A stretch of DNA of 33,005 bases from positions 1-33,005 of the forward strand of contig DASTPP010000056.1 in the NCBI GenBank assembly GCA_035762175.1, read 5' to 3'. Below the pieces are notes generated by a model that ran no database searches, was not told the origin of the DNA, and saw only the letters and a program-made list of their open reading frames with translations. Every line of letters starts with the position of its first letter. The stretch's first letter is position 1. Below are positions 8,192 to 16,768 of the stretch, in pieces. The stretch comes from DASTPP01 sp035762175 (GTDB taxonomy: Bacteria > Myxococcota_A > Polyangia > Polyangiales > Polyangiaceae). Made by a program: the position numbers and the translations under genes.

Positions 8192-10410
8192 GGCGCGAGG
8201 GCGACGCCGAGCAGGCCGAGCCAGTAGGCGGCGCGCTCCCAGACGCGGGGGGCGTTGGTTTGGGGCTCGAGCGAGCGGGCGTTGTTGGCCCAGTTCTCGT
8301 CGAGCCAGAGCGCGCCCTCGGGGTCGGCGACCACGGCGCGCAGGGCCGAGGGGCCGTCGATGTCCCAGGCCGCGAAGGTGCCCTGGCCGGCCCAGGCGCG
8401 GTCCTCGACCGTGCCGTCGTCGAAGAAGAAGCGGACGCGCAGGGGCAGGGCGAGGTTGCCCCGGCGCACGACGACGGCGCGGCTGCGGGTGCCGCGCGGG
8501 CCCTCGCCCGGGCGCGAGCTGAGATCGGTGACCGCGACGTCGAGCCAGCCCCGCTCGAAGAGCCCGGCCCGTAGCGCCTCGCGCAGATCGGGGCCGCCCG
8601 CCTCGCCGAAGGCGGCGAGCAGCTCGGCCGGGCCCGGGTGCCGGAAGCGCTGCTCTCGCGCGTAGCGCCCGAGCGCGCCGTCGACGACGTCGGCCCCGAA
8701 GGCGCCCGCGAGCGTGCGCAGGAGGAGCGCGCCGCGCTCGTAGACGACGGTGCCGTAGTGCCGGGCGCTCGGGAAGCCGGTCGCCGGGCTCGCGAGCGGC
8801 ACGTCGCGGCCGCTTTCGACGGCACCGGGCCGCATCAGCGCGGCGCTCTCGACGCGCAGCCAGGGCGACTCGAGGCCCGAACCGGGCCCGTACCGCTCGT
8901 CGAGGCAGGCGCCCTCGGCGTAGCTCGTGAGCCCCTCGTCGAGGAAGGGCGCGGCGTGCTCGTCGGAGGCGACGAGGCCGTAAAAGTACTGGTGGCCGAA
9001 CTCGTGCACCGTCACCGCCTCGATCGAGCGCGCCAGGGGCGGGCCGTGCCAGGGCCCGCCGGTCGTGACGAGGGTCGGGTACTCCATGCCGCCGGCCTCC
9101 TCGGCGCCGGGCGGCGGGTGCACGACGGTGAGCACGTCGTAGGGGTAGGGCCCGTAGCGGCGCCCGAAGCAGTCGAAGGCCCCGGCAAGGGCGTCGATCT
9201 CGCGGGCGAGGGCGCGCTCGTGGCCGGGCGGGTACAGCAGGCGGACGTCGGCGCCGGCGACCCGCTCGCGCCGCTCGAGCAGGCCCGTCGCCGCGACCCA
9301 CGCGAAGTCGTGCACGCGGTCTTGCGCGTAGCGGGCGAGCACGCGCCCGCCCTCGCGCCTCTCTTCGACGAGGCGGCCGGTCGCGCCGACGAGGTAGCCC
9401 TCGGGCACGTCGAGGGTCGCGTCGTACGAGCCGAAGTCGGCGGCGAACTCGGCGAGGCGGTGGAAGGGGAAGTGGTTCCAGGTGCCCTCGGGCGTGCGCT
9501 GCGCCAGCTTGGGGAACCACTGCGCCACCATGTGAAAGGTGCCGCTGTAGCCCGTGCGCTCGACGATCGAGGGCAGCTTCGCCCGGAAGCGCACGCGCAG
9601 CGCGATGCGCCCCCCCGGCGGCACCGGCCGCGGCAGCGCGACGCGCAGGTCGGTCGCGTCCTCGGGGTCGCCGGGGGTGTGCTTCTCGGCCGGGCCCCAG
9701 AGGTCGACCGGCTCGCCCGCCGGGCGCCCCTCGGCGTCGACCGCGAAGAGGTCGATGCGCTCGACGTCGACCCGGCCCGCGTCGTCGGGCGGCCGGCCGC
9801 CCCGGCCGGGGCCGAGCGACTCGCGGAGAAAGAGCGAGCGCGTGTCGCGGAAGGCGTTGAGATAAAGGTGCCAGTAGAGCTCGTCGGTCGAGCGAACCGA
9901 GTGGTTGGTCCAGACGATCTCTTCTTCGCCCGCGACGACGTGCGCGGCCGGGTCGAGCACGGCGCGCAGCGTGGTCGCGTGCCAGGCGCGCGGGGCCGCG
10001 TCGCCCGGGGGCCCGGGCGCGGCGGGCGAAGGCGGGGGCGGGGCCGACGAGGCGGGGGCCGACGAGGCGGGGGCCGAGGCGGCGGAGCCGGGCGGGGCAG
10101 CGGCGGAGGCGGCGGAGGCCGCGGAGCCGGGCGGGGCGGGGGCCGAAGGCGCGAGGCGGGGCAGCGCCGGGGGGGGCGAGGCGGGCGGGGGCGCCGCCGG
10201 GGCGTCGCCGAAGCGGGCGCGGAAGACGTAGGCGGGGCCCGAGCCGGCCGCGCCCGACGCGTCGCCCGGCGCCTGGGCGCGCCGCGCCGCCGCGAACGCC
10301 GCCGGCAGCAGGCAGGCGAGCGCGATCGGCAGGGCGTAGGCGAGCGCGCGGCCGACGGCGGGGCGCGCGGCGGCCCGGCGGTCACGCGGGGCGGGCGCCG
10401 GGGGGCCCAC
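8188..10410 (-). CDS. M1-family zinc metallopeptidase, membrane-anchored
   Basis: The GTG at 10410 is the best start: it lies 5 nt after the dnaK-like stop and gives a 740-residue protein with an N-terminal membrane segment (ALAYALPIALACLLPAAFAA, ~22-41). An Ala/Pro/Ser linker covers ~65-140. From ~144 the protein follows the M1 aminopeptidase fold. GGMEYP (440-445) takes the place of the substrate-binding GAMEN motif, and the zinc site is HEFGH (469-473) with Glu492 18 residues further on, the M1 HExxH-x18-E arrangement. A C-terminal hydrophobic patch (ERAAYWLGLLGVALAP) may touch the membrane. The catalytic domain is probably extracytoplasmic, so it may trim peptides or act in envelope proteolysis. 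Exact specificity cannot be read from the sequence. It overlaps the downstream membrane gene by 4 nt. Confidence 0.87.
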   Translation of the reverse strand: MGPPAPAPRDRRAAARPAVGRALAYALPIALACLLPAAFAAARRAQAPGDASGAAGSGPAYVFRARFGDAPAAPPPASPPPALPRLAPSAPAPPGSAASAASAAAPPGSAASAPASSAPASSAPPPPSPAAPGPPGDAAPRAWHATTLRAVLDPAAHVVAGEEEIVWTNHSVRSTDELYWHLYLNAFRDTRSLFLRESLGPGRGGRPPDDAGRVDVERIDLFAVDAEGRPAGEPVDLWGPAEKHTPGDPEDATDLRVALPRPVPPGGRIALRVRFRAKLPSIVERTGYSGTFHMVAQWFPKLAQRTPEGTWNHFPFHRLAEFAADFGSYDATLDVPEGYLVGATGRLVEERREGGRVLARYAQDRVHDFAWVAATGLLERRERVAGADVRLLYPPGHERALAREIDALAGAFDCFGRRYGPYPYDVLTVVHPPPGAEEAGGMEYPTLVTTGGPWHGPPLARSIEAVTVHEFGHQYFYGLVASDEHAAPFLDEGLTSYAEGACLDERYGPGSGLESPWLRVESAALMRPGAVESGRDVPLASPATGFPSARHYGTVVYERGALLLRTLAGAFGADVVDGALGRYAREQRFRHPGPAELLAAFGEAGGPDLREALRAGLFERGWLDVAVTDLSSRPGEGPRGTRSRAVVVRRGNLALPLRVRFFFDDGTVEDRAWAGQGTFAAWDIDGPSALRAVVADPEGALWLDENWANNARSLEPQTNAPRVWERAAYWLGLLGVALAP

Positions 10411-10415
10411 CGCGC

Positions 10416-12254
10416 CTAGGCCCCCCGGGCCGGGCCCTGGGTGACGAGGCTGCGCAGCATGCGCTGCGCGCGCTGCAGCGTCTCGACCTGCTCGCGCAGC
10501 GCCTCGTGGTCGCGGCGGTCGAGGGCGCGCGCGGCCCGGTCGAGGGCGGTGCGGGCGCGGGCGAGCGCGTCGCGGCCGAAGTCGTTCGGGGAGAAGGAGC
10601 GCTCGGCGCGCGGCAGGAGCGAGCGCAGGTCGGCGACGAGGGTCTCGGCCTCTTGGAGGGTGCGCTCGGCCTCTTCGGAGAGCTTCTGCGCCAGGCCGTA
10701 CTCTTGCGCCGACTCGATCATCGAGGCGATCTCGTCGTGGGTCAGGCCGCTCGAGGCCGTCACCTTGATCGACTGCCGCTGGCCGGTCTCGAGGTCGGTC
10801 GCCTCGACGCTGACGATGCCGTCGGCGTCGATGCTGAAGGTGACCTCGATCTCGACCTGGCCCTTCGGCGCGCGGCGCAGGCCCGTCAGCAAAAACTCGC
10901 CGAGCAGCTCGTTCTGCTCGGCCACCTCGCTCTCGCCCTGGAGCACGAGGATCTTGACGGCCGTCTGGTAGTCGCGGCTCGTCGTGAAGGTCTTGGTGCG
11001 GTCCGTCGGCACCGTCGTGTTTTGGGGTATCAGCTCTTCGAAGCGGCTGCCGGCCGTCATGATGCCGAGCGCGTGCGGCGTCACGTCGAGCAGCAGCACC
11101 TCGTCGGCGTCGCCGAGCAGCGCGTGCCCTTGGATCGCCGCCCCGAGCGCGACCACCTCGTCGGGGTGCACGCCCTTGCTCGGCTCGCGCCCGAAGAACT
11201 CGGCGACGGCGCGCTGCACGAGCGGCATGCGGGTCATGCCGCCGACCAAGATCACCTCGTCGACGTCTTCTTTCGGCAGGCGGGCGTCGGCGAGCGTCTG
11301 GCGGCAGATGTCGATGGTGCGCTCGACCAGGTCGCCGCAGAGCGACTCGAGCGCGGCGCGCGGCAGCGGGCGCTGCAGGTGCAGCGCCTCGTTGCGGCCG
11401 GCCGAGGTGATGAAGGGCAGGTTCACCTCGACCTCGTCGAGGGCCGAGAGCTCGATCTTCGCCTTCTCGGCCGCGTCCTTCAGGCGCTGCAGCGCCATGC
11501 GGTCTTGCCGCAGGTCGATGCCGCGCTCTTCTTTGAAGCCCTGCACCAGCCAGTCGATGACGCGCGCGTCGAAGTCTTCGCCGCCGAGGAAGGTGTCGCC
11601 CGCCGTGGCGATGACCTTGAAGACGCCGTGGCCGCCGATCTCGAGCACCGAGATGTCGAAGGTGCCCCCGCCGAGGTCGTAGACCGCGATGAGCCGCTCG
11701 GTGTTCTTGCCGAAGCCGTAGGCGAGCGCGGCGGCCGTCGGCTCGTTGATGATGCGCAGGACGTCGAGCCCCGCGATGTGCCCGGCGTCCTTCGTGGCCT
11801 GGCGCTGGTTGTCGTTGAAGTAGGCCGGCACCGTGATGACGGCCTTCGACACCGGCCCCCCGAGGTAGGCCTCGGCGACCGCCTTCATCTCCTGCAAGAC
11901 CATGGCGCTGAGCTCGGGCACCGAGTACGTCTTGCCCCGCAGCTGCACCCGCACGTCGCCGTGCGGCCCCTCGACCACGCGGTAGCCCGAGGTCAACATG
12001 GCGTGCTTGACCTGGGGCGAGTTCCACTTGCGGCCGATGAGGCGCTTGGCCGCCGAGACCGTGTTCTCGGCGTTGGTCACCGCCTGCCGCTTGGCCATGT
12101 GCCCGACCAGGCGCTTGCCCGCCTCGGTGATCGCCACCATCGAGGGCGTGGTCTTGTAGCCGCCCCGGTTCGGCACGACGGCGGGCGCGCCGCCCTCCAT
12201 CACGGCCACGCACGAGTTGGTCGTGCCAAGGTCGATGCCGATCACCCGCTCCAT
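10416..12254 (-). CDS. DnaK-family Hsp70 chaperone (paralogue)
   Basis: This 612-residue protein is an Hsp70 with a complete ATPase domain. It has IGIDLGTTNSCVAV (5-18), VPAYFNDNQRQATKDAG, INEPTAAALAYGF, VYDLGGGTFDISVLEI and VILVGGMTRMP. The substrate-binding domain follows (DVTPHALGIMTAGSRFEELI onward) and then a helical lid. The C terminus ends in SLVTQGPARGA without the acidic DDVVDAEFEE-type tail of housekeeping DnaK, and no grpE or dnaJ is nearby. It is therefore probably a specialised paralogue, of which myxobacteria are known to have many. Its first 13 nt overlap the end of the acyltransferase gene, and an AGACCGGAGG stretch just before the ATG is a good ribosome-binding site. It should be cytosolic. 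Its role in an operon of envelope genes is an inference from position. Confidence 0.93.
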   Translation of the reverse strand: MERVIGIDLGTTNSCVAVMEGGAPAVVPNRGGYKTTPSMVAITEAGKRLVGHMAKRQAVTNAENTVSAAKRLIGRKWNSPQVKHAMLTSGYRVVEGPHGDVRVQLRGKTYSVPELSAMVLQEMKAVAEAYLGGPVSKAVITVPAYFNDNQRQATKDAGHIAGLDVLRIINEPTAAALAYGFGKNTERLIAVYDLGGGTFDISVLEIGGHGVFKVIATAGDTFLGGEDFDARVIDWLVQGFKEERGIDLRQDRMALQRLKDAAEKAKIELSALDEVEVNLPFITSAGRNEALHLQRPLPRAALESLCGDLVERTIDICRQTLADARLPKEDVDEVILVGGMTRMPLVQRAVAEFFGREPSKGVHPDEVVALGAAIQGHALLGDADEVLLLDVTPHALGIMTAGSRFEELIPQNTTVPTDRTKTFTTSRDYQTAVKILVLQGESEVAEQNELLGEFLLTGLRRAPKGQVEIEVTFSIDADGIVSVEATDLETGQRQSIKVTASSGLTHDEIASMIESAQEYGLAQKLSEEAERTLQEAETLVADLRSLLPRAERSFSPNDFGRDALARARTALDRAARALDRRDHEALREQVETLQRAQRMLRSLVTQGPARGA

Positions 12255-13321
12255 TCGCCTCCGGTCTCGCCGCCCGCCCCCCCGCCGGGGCGGTGTGTCG
12301 AAACGTTAGACCAGATCGCCCCCGCGGCCGCGTCTTTTCGATCGGCCGGTGGGGCGCGGGCGCCCGCGCCTACGCGCGGCGCGCGGAGGCGTAACCACTT
12401 CGGGTGCATCCAGGGCCACAAGGTGGGCAGGGCCGCGACGCGCGCGGCCAAGAGCCCGGCGAGCCGCTCGGTCAAGCGCTCGACCTCGCCCGGGCCCGCG
12501 CCGAGCCCCGCCGTCTCGACCGCCTCGACGCGCACGACGAGCGAGCCGCCCGGGCCCGGCGCCGGCGTGCCGACCACGAGCGAGGCGCCCGTGCGCAGCG
12601 CGAGCGCCGCGGGGCCGAGGGGGGTCGCGAGCGGCAGCCCGAACCAGCGCGCCTCGTGCGCGCGCACGCCGCGGCCGGCGAGATCCATCGGGAAGCCTAC
12701 GATGGTGCCGCGCTTGAGCGCCCGCACCAACGCCGCCGCGAAGCCCGGCCGGCCCCGATAGAGCGCGCGCACCCCGCGCCGATCGCGCAGGCGCGCGTAG
12801 AGCGCGTCGAAGCGCGGATCGTAACTCTCTCGCGCCACGGTCACGACGTCGAAGCCTTCTTCGACCAGCAGCGCCGCCATGCGCTCCCAAGGGCCGAGGT
12901 GGGCGGTCGCGTACATGACGCCCCGGCCGCCCGAGAGCCCGGCCCGCAAGGCCTCGCGCGCCTCGCCCTCAAGCTCGAGCCCCGCGCCCGCGGCGGCGCC
13001 GCCCTCGAGCAAGGCGAGCGTGTCGGCCAAGACCGAGCCGAGGCCGCGAAAGACCGCGCGGGCGCCGGGGGCGTTCGGCCCCAGCGCGAGGCGCAGGTTG
13101 CGTTCGACGCGGCGCCGCCAGCCGACCCCGAGCGCCCAGCACGCGTCGGCCACGAGGCGCGCGAGCGCCCGCCGCGACGGCGCCCCAAGGCCTCGCGCCG
13201 CGCCGAGCGCGCCCGACGCGAGCACGTAGAGCAGATCGTTCTTCGCCCGCTGCGCCGGCGACCAGCGGCCCCCCAGGCGCCGATCGCGCCCGCTCGCGTC
13301 CGTCGGGGGGGCGCCGCTCAC
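12242..13321 (-). CDS. LpxL/HtrB-like lipid A biosynthesis acyltransferase
   Basis: This 359-residue protein has the late-acyltransferase signature. His141 and Glu146 in HLGPWE form the HX4E/D catalytic motif, VARESYDPRFDALYARLRDR is the usual following segment, and FPMD (210-213) replaces LPDQD. FGLPLATPLGPAALALRTGA (227-246) and LWPWMHPKW near the C terminus are also diagnostic. These enzymes transfer a secondary acyl chain to lipid A, or to related lipids, at the inner membrane. A GTG start at 13321 overlaps the preceding TGA by 4 nt (GTGA). The C-terminal ~45 residues are Ala/Gly-rich and run into the dnaK-like start. Which lipid is acylated is not determined. Confidence 0.87.
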   Translation of the reverse strand: MSGAPPTDASGRDRRLGGRWSPAQRAKNDLLYVLASGALGAARGLGAPSRRALARLVADACWALGVGWRRRVERNLRLALGPNAPGARAVFRGLGSVLADTLALLEGGAAAGAGLELEGEAREALRAGLSGGRGVMYATAHLGPWERMAALLVEEGFDVVTVARESYDPRFDALYARLRDRRGVRALYRGRPGFAAALVRALKRGTIVGFPMDLAGRGVRAHEARWFGLPLATPLGPAALALRTGASLVVGTPAPGPGGSLVVRVEAVETAGLGAGPGEVERLTERLAGLLAARVAALPTLWPWMHPKWLRLRAPRVGAGARAPPADRKDAAAGAIWSNVSTHRPGGGAGGETGGEWSG

Positions 13322-13800
13322 GGCGCGGGCGCGTCGGGGTCGGTGCTCGGGCCGCCCGCGCAGCGGGTGCAGGCGGCGCGCACGCGGCCGCGCGCCTCGC
13401 GCAGCCGCTTCGTCGCCTCGCCGCAGCGGCCCCCCTCGCCGAGCTGCGCCGCGCCCTCGCACACGCGCTTGGCCGCGCGCTCGAGCGAGCCGAGCGCGCG
13501 GCACGCCGTCGCGCAGTCGCCCGTCGAGAGCGCGACCTCGCGGTCGAAGCGCTCGAACTCGACCCAGAGCGAGTCGGCGCCCTTCTCGGCCGTGCCGGGG
13601 GGGCCTTCGGTCGACGAGGGCGGCGTCGGCGAGGGCGTGCCTGCCGGCGTCGTCGAGCCGGGGTAGGCGCCCGGCGGCGGCGGGGGCGGCTCGGCGGCGG
13701 GCGGGGGCGCCGCGGAGGCGGGCTCGGCGTCTTTTCGCATCGCGCAGGCGCCGAGCGAGGCGCAGAGCGCGAGGGCGGCGAAGGTGCGGGTAAGGTTCAT
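13318..13800 (-). CDS. Small Pro-rich, Cys-containing lipoprotein, function unknown
   Basis: The 160-residue product begins MNLTRTFAALALCASLGAC, a short lipoprotein signal with Cys19 in a good lipobox (LGAC). A Pro/Ala/Ser linker spans ~28-75. The C-terminal ~80 residues are helical and cysteine-rich (DCATACRALG, RVCEGAAQ, GRCGEATKRL, AACTRCAGG), with alternating Arg and Glu. It overlaps both neighbours by 4 nt (ATGA and GTGA), so its translation is coupled within the operon. It is probably anchored in the outer or inner membrane and extends into the periplasm. No family was recognised. Confidence 0.72.
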   Translation of the reverse strand: MNLTRTFAALALCASLGACAMRKDAEPASAAPPPAAEPPPPPPGAYPGSTTPAGTPSPTPPSSTEGPPGTAEKGADSLWVEFERFDREVALSTGDCATACRALGSLERAAKRVCEGAAQLGEGGRCGEATKRLREARGRVRAACTRCAGGPSTDPDAPAP

Positions 13801-14399
13801 GGCTTGCCCCCGACGGCGCGCCGGATAACTTCGTCCTGGATGCGAACGGCCTCTTCGCTCGCCTCGATCGCTTGGCGCCGGGCCTGGCGGGCCTCGTCGC
13901 CCTTGCCCTCGCGGGCGAGCGCGTCGGCGCGGCGCTCTTCGACGAGGCCGCGCACCTCGAAGAGGTGCCCGCGGAAGTAGGTCGGCTCGTTGGCGTGGCT
14001 GAGCCCCCGCTCGATGTCGGCCGCGGCGCGCCCGAAGTCGCCCTGGACGGCGCGCAGCTCGGCGAGGCGCGCGAAGGCATCGGAGAGCACCTCGGCGACC
14101 TCGGGCCGCCCCGCGAGCGAGCCCGGCGGCGGCTCGGCGACGATGCGCTCGAGCGCGGCGAGGGCCCGCGGCGGGTCTTGCTCGGCCTCGGCGACGTCGG
14201 CCTGGTGGTGCAGCGAGCGGGCCTTCGACAGGAACGCGAGCAGCGGCGGGTCGACGGCGGGCGCGCCGCCCTCGGGGGCGCAGGGGCGCGCGGCGGGCGG
14301 CGGGGGCTGCTCGCGCGCGCAGCCGGAGGCCGCCCCCGCGCCGCCCACGGCCGCCCCGAGGGCGCCGGCGAGCAGCCAAAGGCGCAGGGCGTCTCTCAT
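13797..14399 (-). CDS. TPR-like helical predicted lipoprotein
   Basis: This 200-residue protein starts with a hydrophobic leader (LRLWLLAGALGAAVGGAGAASGC), with Cys27 as a possible lipidation site (ASGC, not a perfect lipobox). Beyond it lie amphipathic helices with the spacing of degenerate tetratricopeptide repeats: ADVAEAEQDPPRALAALERI, FARLAELRAVQGDFGRAAAD, and LVEERRADALAREGKGDEAR. TPR proteins usually hold protein partners. It starts inside the end of the upstream gene (ATGA overlap) and its own end overlaps the next lipoprotein. A partnership with the neighbouring lipoprotein is suggested by the coupling only. Confidence 0.7.
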   Translation of the reverse strand: MRDALRLWLLAGALGAAVGGAGAASGCAREQPPPPAARPCAPEGGAPAVDPPLLAFLSKARSLHHQADVAEAEQDPPRALAALERIVAEPPPGSLAGRPEVAEVLSDAFARLAELRAVQGDFGRAAADIERGLSHANEPTYFRGHLFEVRGLVEERRADALAREGKGDEARQARRQAIEASEEAVRIQDEVIRRAVGGKP

Positions 14400-14992
14400 G
14401 GCACGCCCCAACGCCGGAAGCGGTTCTGGCGCAGGTCGCGCGAGCGCGCCTGGGCGATGCGATCGATGCGCGCCGAGCCCCCGCCCGAGCGCGCGAAGGG
14501 CTCGTCGAAGAGCTCTTGCGTCGACCGGCTCGGGCGGAGCGCCGGCGGCGGCGCGACCGCGACCGCGGCGCTCGGCGCGGGCCCCTCGCCCCGGCCCCCG
14601 GGCCAGAGCGCGAGCACGGCCGCGGCCGCCGCCGCCATCACCGTCGTCGCCCCGCCCCAGCGCAGCGCGCGGCGCGCGGCGAGCCGCCGCTCGTCGAGGC
14701 GCACGACCTTGGCGCCGCCCGCCTCGCCGAGGGCGCGGGCGAGCAGGGCCTCGTGCCGCGCGGGGTCGAGCTCGGCGGGCTCGTAGGCGGCCCGCAGCGC
14801 CGAGGCGAACTCGGCGCCCTCGCGCCCGGCCTCGCCCCGGCCCTCGAGCGCCTCGGCGAGCGCGCGGGCGGCCGCGAGCTCTTCGGCCGTCGGCGGCGCG
14901 TCGGGGTCGTCGAGCCAAGGCGCCTCGGGGCCCGGCCCTTCGCCTTCGCCCGAGCCCGGGCGCGGCGGTCGAGAAGGCGGCGAAACACTCAT
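14396..14992 (-). CDS. Single-pass membrane protein, candidate anti-sigma factor
   Basis: The 198-residue product has an acidic, helical N-terminal half (PPTAEELAAARALAEALEG, RAAYEPAELDPARHEALLAR), a basic stretch, one membrane helix (TTVMAAAAAAVLALWPGG, ~116-133) and a C-terminal region of ~60 residues. An N-terminal cytoplasmic part, one membrane segment, an outside part and a position directly after a sigma factor gene are the classic layout of an anti-sigma factor. No zinc-binding HxxxCxxC motif is present. ATG 14992 overlaps the sigma-factor stop by 1 nt (TGATG); a GTG at 14995 is an alternative start. The role is inferred from layout. Confidence 0.65.
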   Translation of the reverse strand: MSVSPPSRPPRPGSGEGEGPGPEAPWLDDPDAPPTAEELAAARALAEALEGRGEAGREGAEFASALRAAYEPAELDPARHEALLARALGEAGGAKVVRLDERRLAARRALRWGGATTVMAAAAAAVLALWPGGRGEGPAPSAAVAVAPPPALRPSRSTQELFDEPFARSGGGSARIDRIAQARSRDLRQNRFRRWGVP

Positions 14993-15777
14993 CACTCTTC
15001 CCCCGGGTGGGTGGTCATGACCTTGCGCATCGCCGCCATCGCCCGATGGAGTACCACGTCGAACGTGGCGACGGTGACGCCCAGTTCCCGCGCGACGTCC
15101 TCGCGGCTCTTCTCTTCGAGCACCCGCAGACGAATGGCGGTCGCGTACCGCGGATGGATGCGCTCGAGCGCCTCGAGCACGCGGCGCTTGGCGTCGTCGG
15201 CGTCGTGCCGCGCGAGCGCCGTCGCGTCGGCCTCGGCCCCGGCGGCGCGCTCGGCCCGGTCGGCCGCGCGCAAGAGCTCGTCGGAGTCGAGCAGCACCTC
15301 GCGCTTGCGCGCCCGCAGCAGGTCGACGGCCACGTGCACCGCGACCGTGCGAAGCCAGGGGTAGAAGCCCGACCCCTGCCAGCGGAACTGGTGCAGCCGC
15401 TCGACCACGCGCGCGTACGTGATCGAGAGCGCCTCCTCGGCGGTCGCCTGGCTGCCGAGCCGCGGCAAGAGCACCGAGCGGTAGAGCAGCGGCCCGTAGC
15501 GCCGCAAGATCGCCCCGAGCGCCGCCCGGTCGCCGGCCTGCGCGAGCGCGACCTCGCGCCGCTCGGCCTCGAGCGCCCCGTCGGCCTCCGCGCGGGCCTG
15601 CGGGGCCGGCGCCACCGCGGGGGCGGCGGCCGACCCGCCGGGAGGGGGGGCGGCGTTCAACACCGGGCGCAGCGTAGCCGGGCGCCGAGGCAGGAGGGAA
15701 TGGGTGCGCGCCACGAGCTCGGCGAAGGGCGGCAGCAGCCCGGGTGGCGCCAGGCTAGGCAGGGCGATGGCCGTCAC
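14992..15777 (-). CDS. Sigma-70 family (ECF-type) RNA polymerase sigma factor
   Basis: The 261-residue product has a sigma-2 region (~88-160: AILRRYGPLLYRSVLLPRLG, AEEALSITYARVVERLHQF, FYPWLRTVAVHVAVDLLRAR) and a sigma-4 region (~195-255) with a helix-turn-helix around EEKSREDVARELGVTVATFD. There is no region 1.1 or 3, so it is of ECF type. The first ~65 residues are Ala/Pro-rich and unlike the family. A GTG at 15663 (residue 39) is an alternative start, supported by possible promoter-like DNA (GGCTACGCT) just before it, so the start is uncertain. It heads an eight-gene operon and probably directs its transcription, perhaps controlled by the membrane protein encoded next. Confidence 0.85.
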   Translation of the reverse strand: MTAIALPSLAPPGLLPPFAELVARTHSLLPRRPATLRPVLNAAPPPGGSAAAPAVAPAPQARAEADGALEAERREVALAQAGDRAALGAILRRYGPLLYRSVLLPRLGSQATAEEALSITYARVVERLHQFRWQGSGFYPWLRTVAVHVAVDLLRARKREVLLDSDELLRAADRAERAAGAEADATALARHDADDAKRRVLEALERIHPRYATAIRLRVLEEKSREDVARELGVTVATFDVVLHRAMAAMRKVMTTHPGEE

Positions 15778-15856
15778 GCCGTCTTGAACGCGGCCGCGCG
15801 CCGTTCCTTACGCCCCTCGGGCCCCTGCCGACACGCCCCGCCCCGGGCCCCCGCCG

Positions 15857-16029
15857 GGGCCGCCCAGCCTGCCCGCGAGGCCCCCGAGGGCTACCGCCGG
15901 ATCGGCCGCTCGTACCGGGCCGCCCCGCCCGCCCGCGAAGCCCCCCGGGGCCCGCCGGCGCGCCATTTCGTACAGGGCCGCTCTGCCCGCCCGCGAAGCC
16001 TCCCGGGGCCCGCCGGCGCGCCATTTTCG
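15857..16029. repeat. ~60-bp tandem repeat, about three copies
   Basis: Three consecutive units begin GGGCCGC at 15857, 15917 and 15975 with lengths of 60, 58 and ~55 bp. Copies two and three are nearly identical and share GCCCGCCCGCGAAGCC and CGGGGCCCGCCGGCGCGCCA. Copy one is diverged. The units contain several GGGCCC/CCGG palindromes. The array lies in the 463-bp gap between the divergent sigma-factor and HIT genes, so it separates two promoters. Translation in either direction gives only Gly/Arg/Pro-rich sequence, so it looks non-coding. Confidence 0.75.
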
Positions 16030-16107
16030 GGCCCCGGGCCCCTCGTCGGGCCGCCCGCCGGCCCGCCGGCCGGGGCCCGGCGCTCGGCCCCGGGGCCCGG
16101 CCGCGGT

Positions 16108-16135
16108 TTGCGCCGGGCGCCAGTTGGTCTAGCGT
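16108..16135 (+). promoter_or_regulatory. Possible promoter for the HIT hydrolase gene
   Basis: TTGCGC at 16108-16113 and TAGCGT at 16130-16135 are separated by 16 bp, about 105 bp before the ATG at 16241. The -10 candidate is part of CTAGCGT, similar to CTAG-containing boxes upstream of other genes here. The rest of 16030-16240 is GC-rich spacer with a run of C before the start codon. Both boxes are weak matches. Confidence 0.25.
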
Positions 16136-16240
16136 CCGGCTACTGCGTAGCGCCCCCCCCGCCGGCGCCTGCTCCCCGCGTCGCCGCTCGTCGGTCGCTA
16201 CCAGGGTCGGCTCAACCCCCCCCAAAAACCGCCTCACGAC

Positions 16241-16759
16241 ATGAAAGCGCCCCTCTGGGCCCCCTGGCGCATCGGCTACATCGTCGGCCCGAAAGACAAG
16301 AGCCGCTGCATCTTCTGCGACTACGCCGGGCACGGGCCCGGGCAGTTCCGCGACGATTTGACCCTCGTCGCCGACGACCGGGTGTACGTGACGCTCAACC
16401 GCTACCCCTTCGCCGCCGGGCACCTGATGGTCATCCCGCGGGCGCACGTCGCCGACCTCGGCGACCTCGCCCCCGACGACTACGACCACCTCTTTCGCGT
16501 CGTCGGGCAGGCGGCGGCGCGGCTCCGGGCCGCCGTGCGGGCCGACGGGCTCAACGTCGGCATCAACCTCGGGCCCGCCGCCGGCGCCGGCATCGCCGAC
16601 CACCTGCACGTGCACGTCGTGCCGCGCTGGCAGGGCGACACCAACTTCATGCCCGTGCTCGCCGACGTGCGCGTCATGCCCCAGGCCCTCGACGACACCT
16701 GGAAGCACCTCTACCCCCACTTTCGCGACCTGCCCGGCCAGCGGGCGGCCGAGCCCTGA
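16241..16759 (+). CDS. HIT-family nucleotide hydrolase or phosphorylase (Ap4A type)
   Basis: This 172-residue protein has the histidine triad HLHVHVVPRW (121-130), with His121, His123 and the nucleophilic His125. A CxxC pair (Cys23, Cys26) sits in the position used for zinc by bacterial HIT proteins that begin with LW.PWR. The first residues, MKAPLWAPWRIGYI, and GDTNFMPVL after the triad match the actinobacterial/proteobacterial diadenosine tetraphosphate phosphorylase-like group. It probably degrades Ap4A or related dinucleotides in the cytosol. The next gene starts 9 nt after its stop, suggesting an operon with the membrane proteins that follow. Confidence 0.92.
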   Translation: MKAPLWAPWRIGYIVGPKDKSRCIFCDYAGHGPGQFRDDLTLVADDRVYVTLNRYPFAAGHLMVIPRAHVADLGDLAPDDYDHLFRVVGQAAARLRAAVRADGLNVGINLGPAAGAGIADHLHVHVVPRWQGDTNFMPVLADVRVMPQALDDTWKHLYPHFRDLPGQRAAEP

Positions 16760-16768
16760 GCCGCGCCG

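Noticed and set aside
10506..12761. Long antisense frames across the dnaK-like gene and other long genes
   Set aside because: The opposite strand encodes clear conserved domains; long antisense frames are expected at this GC content.
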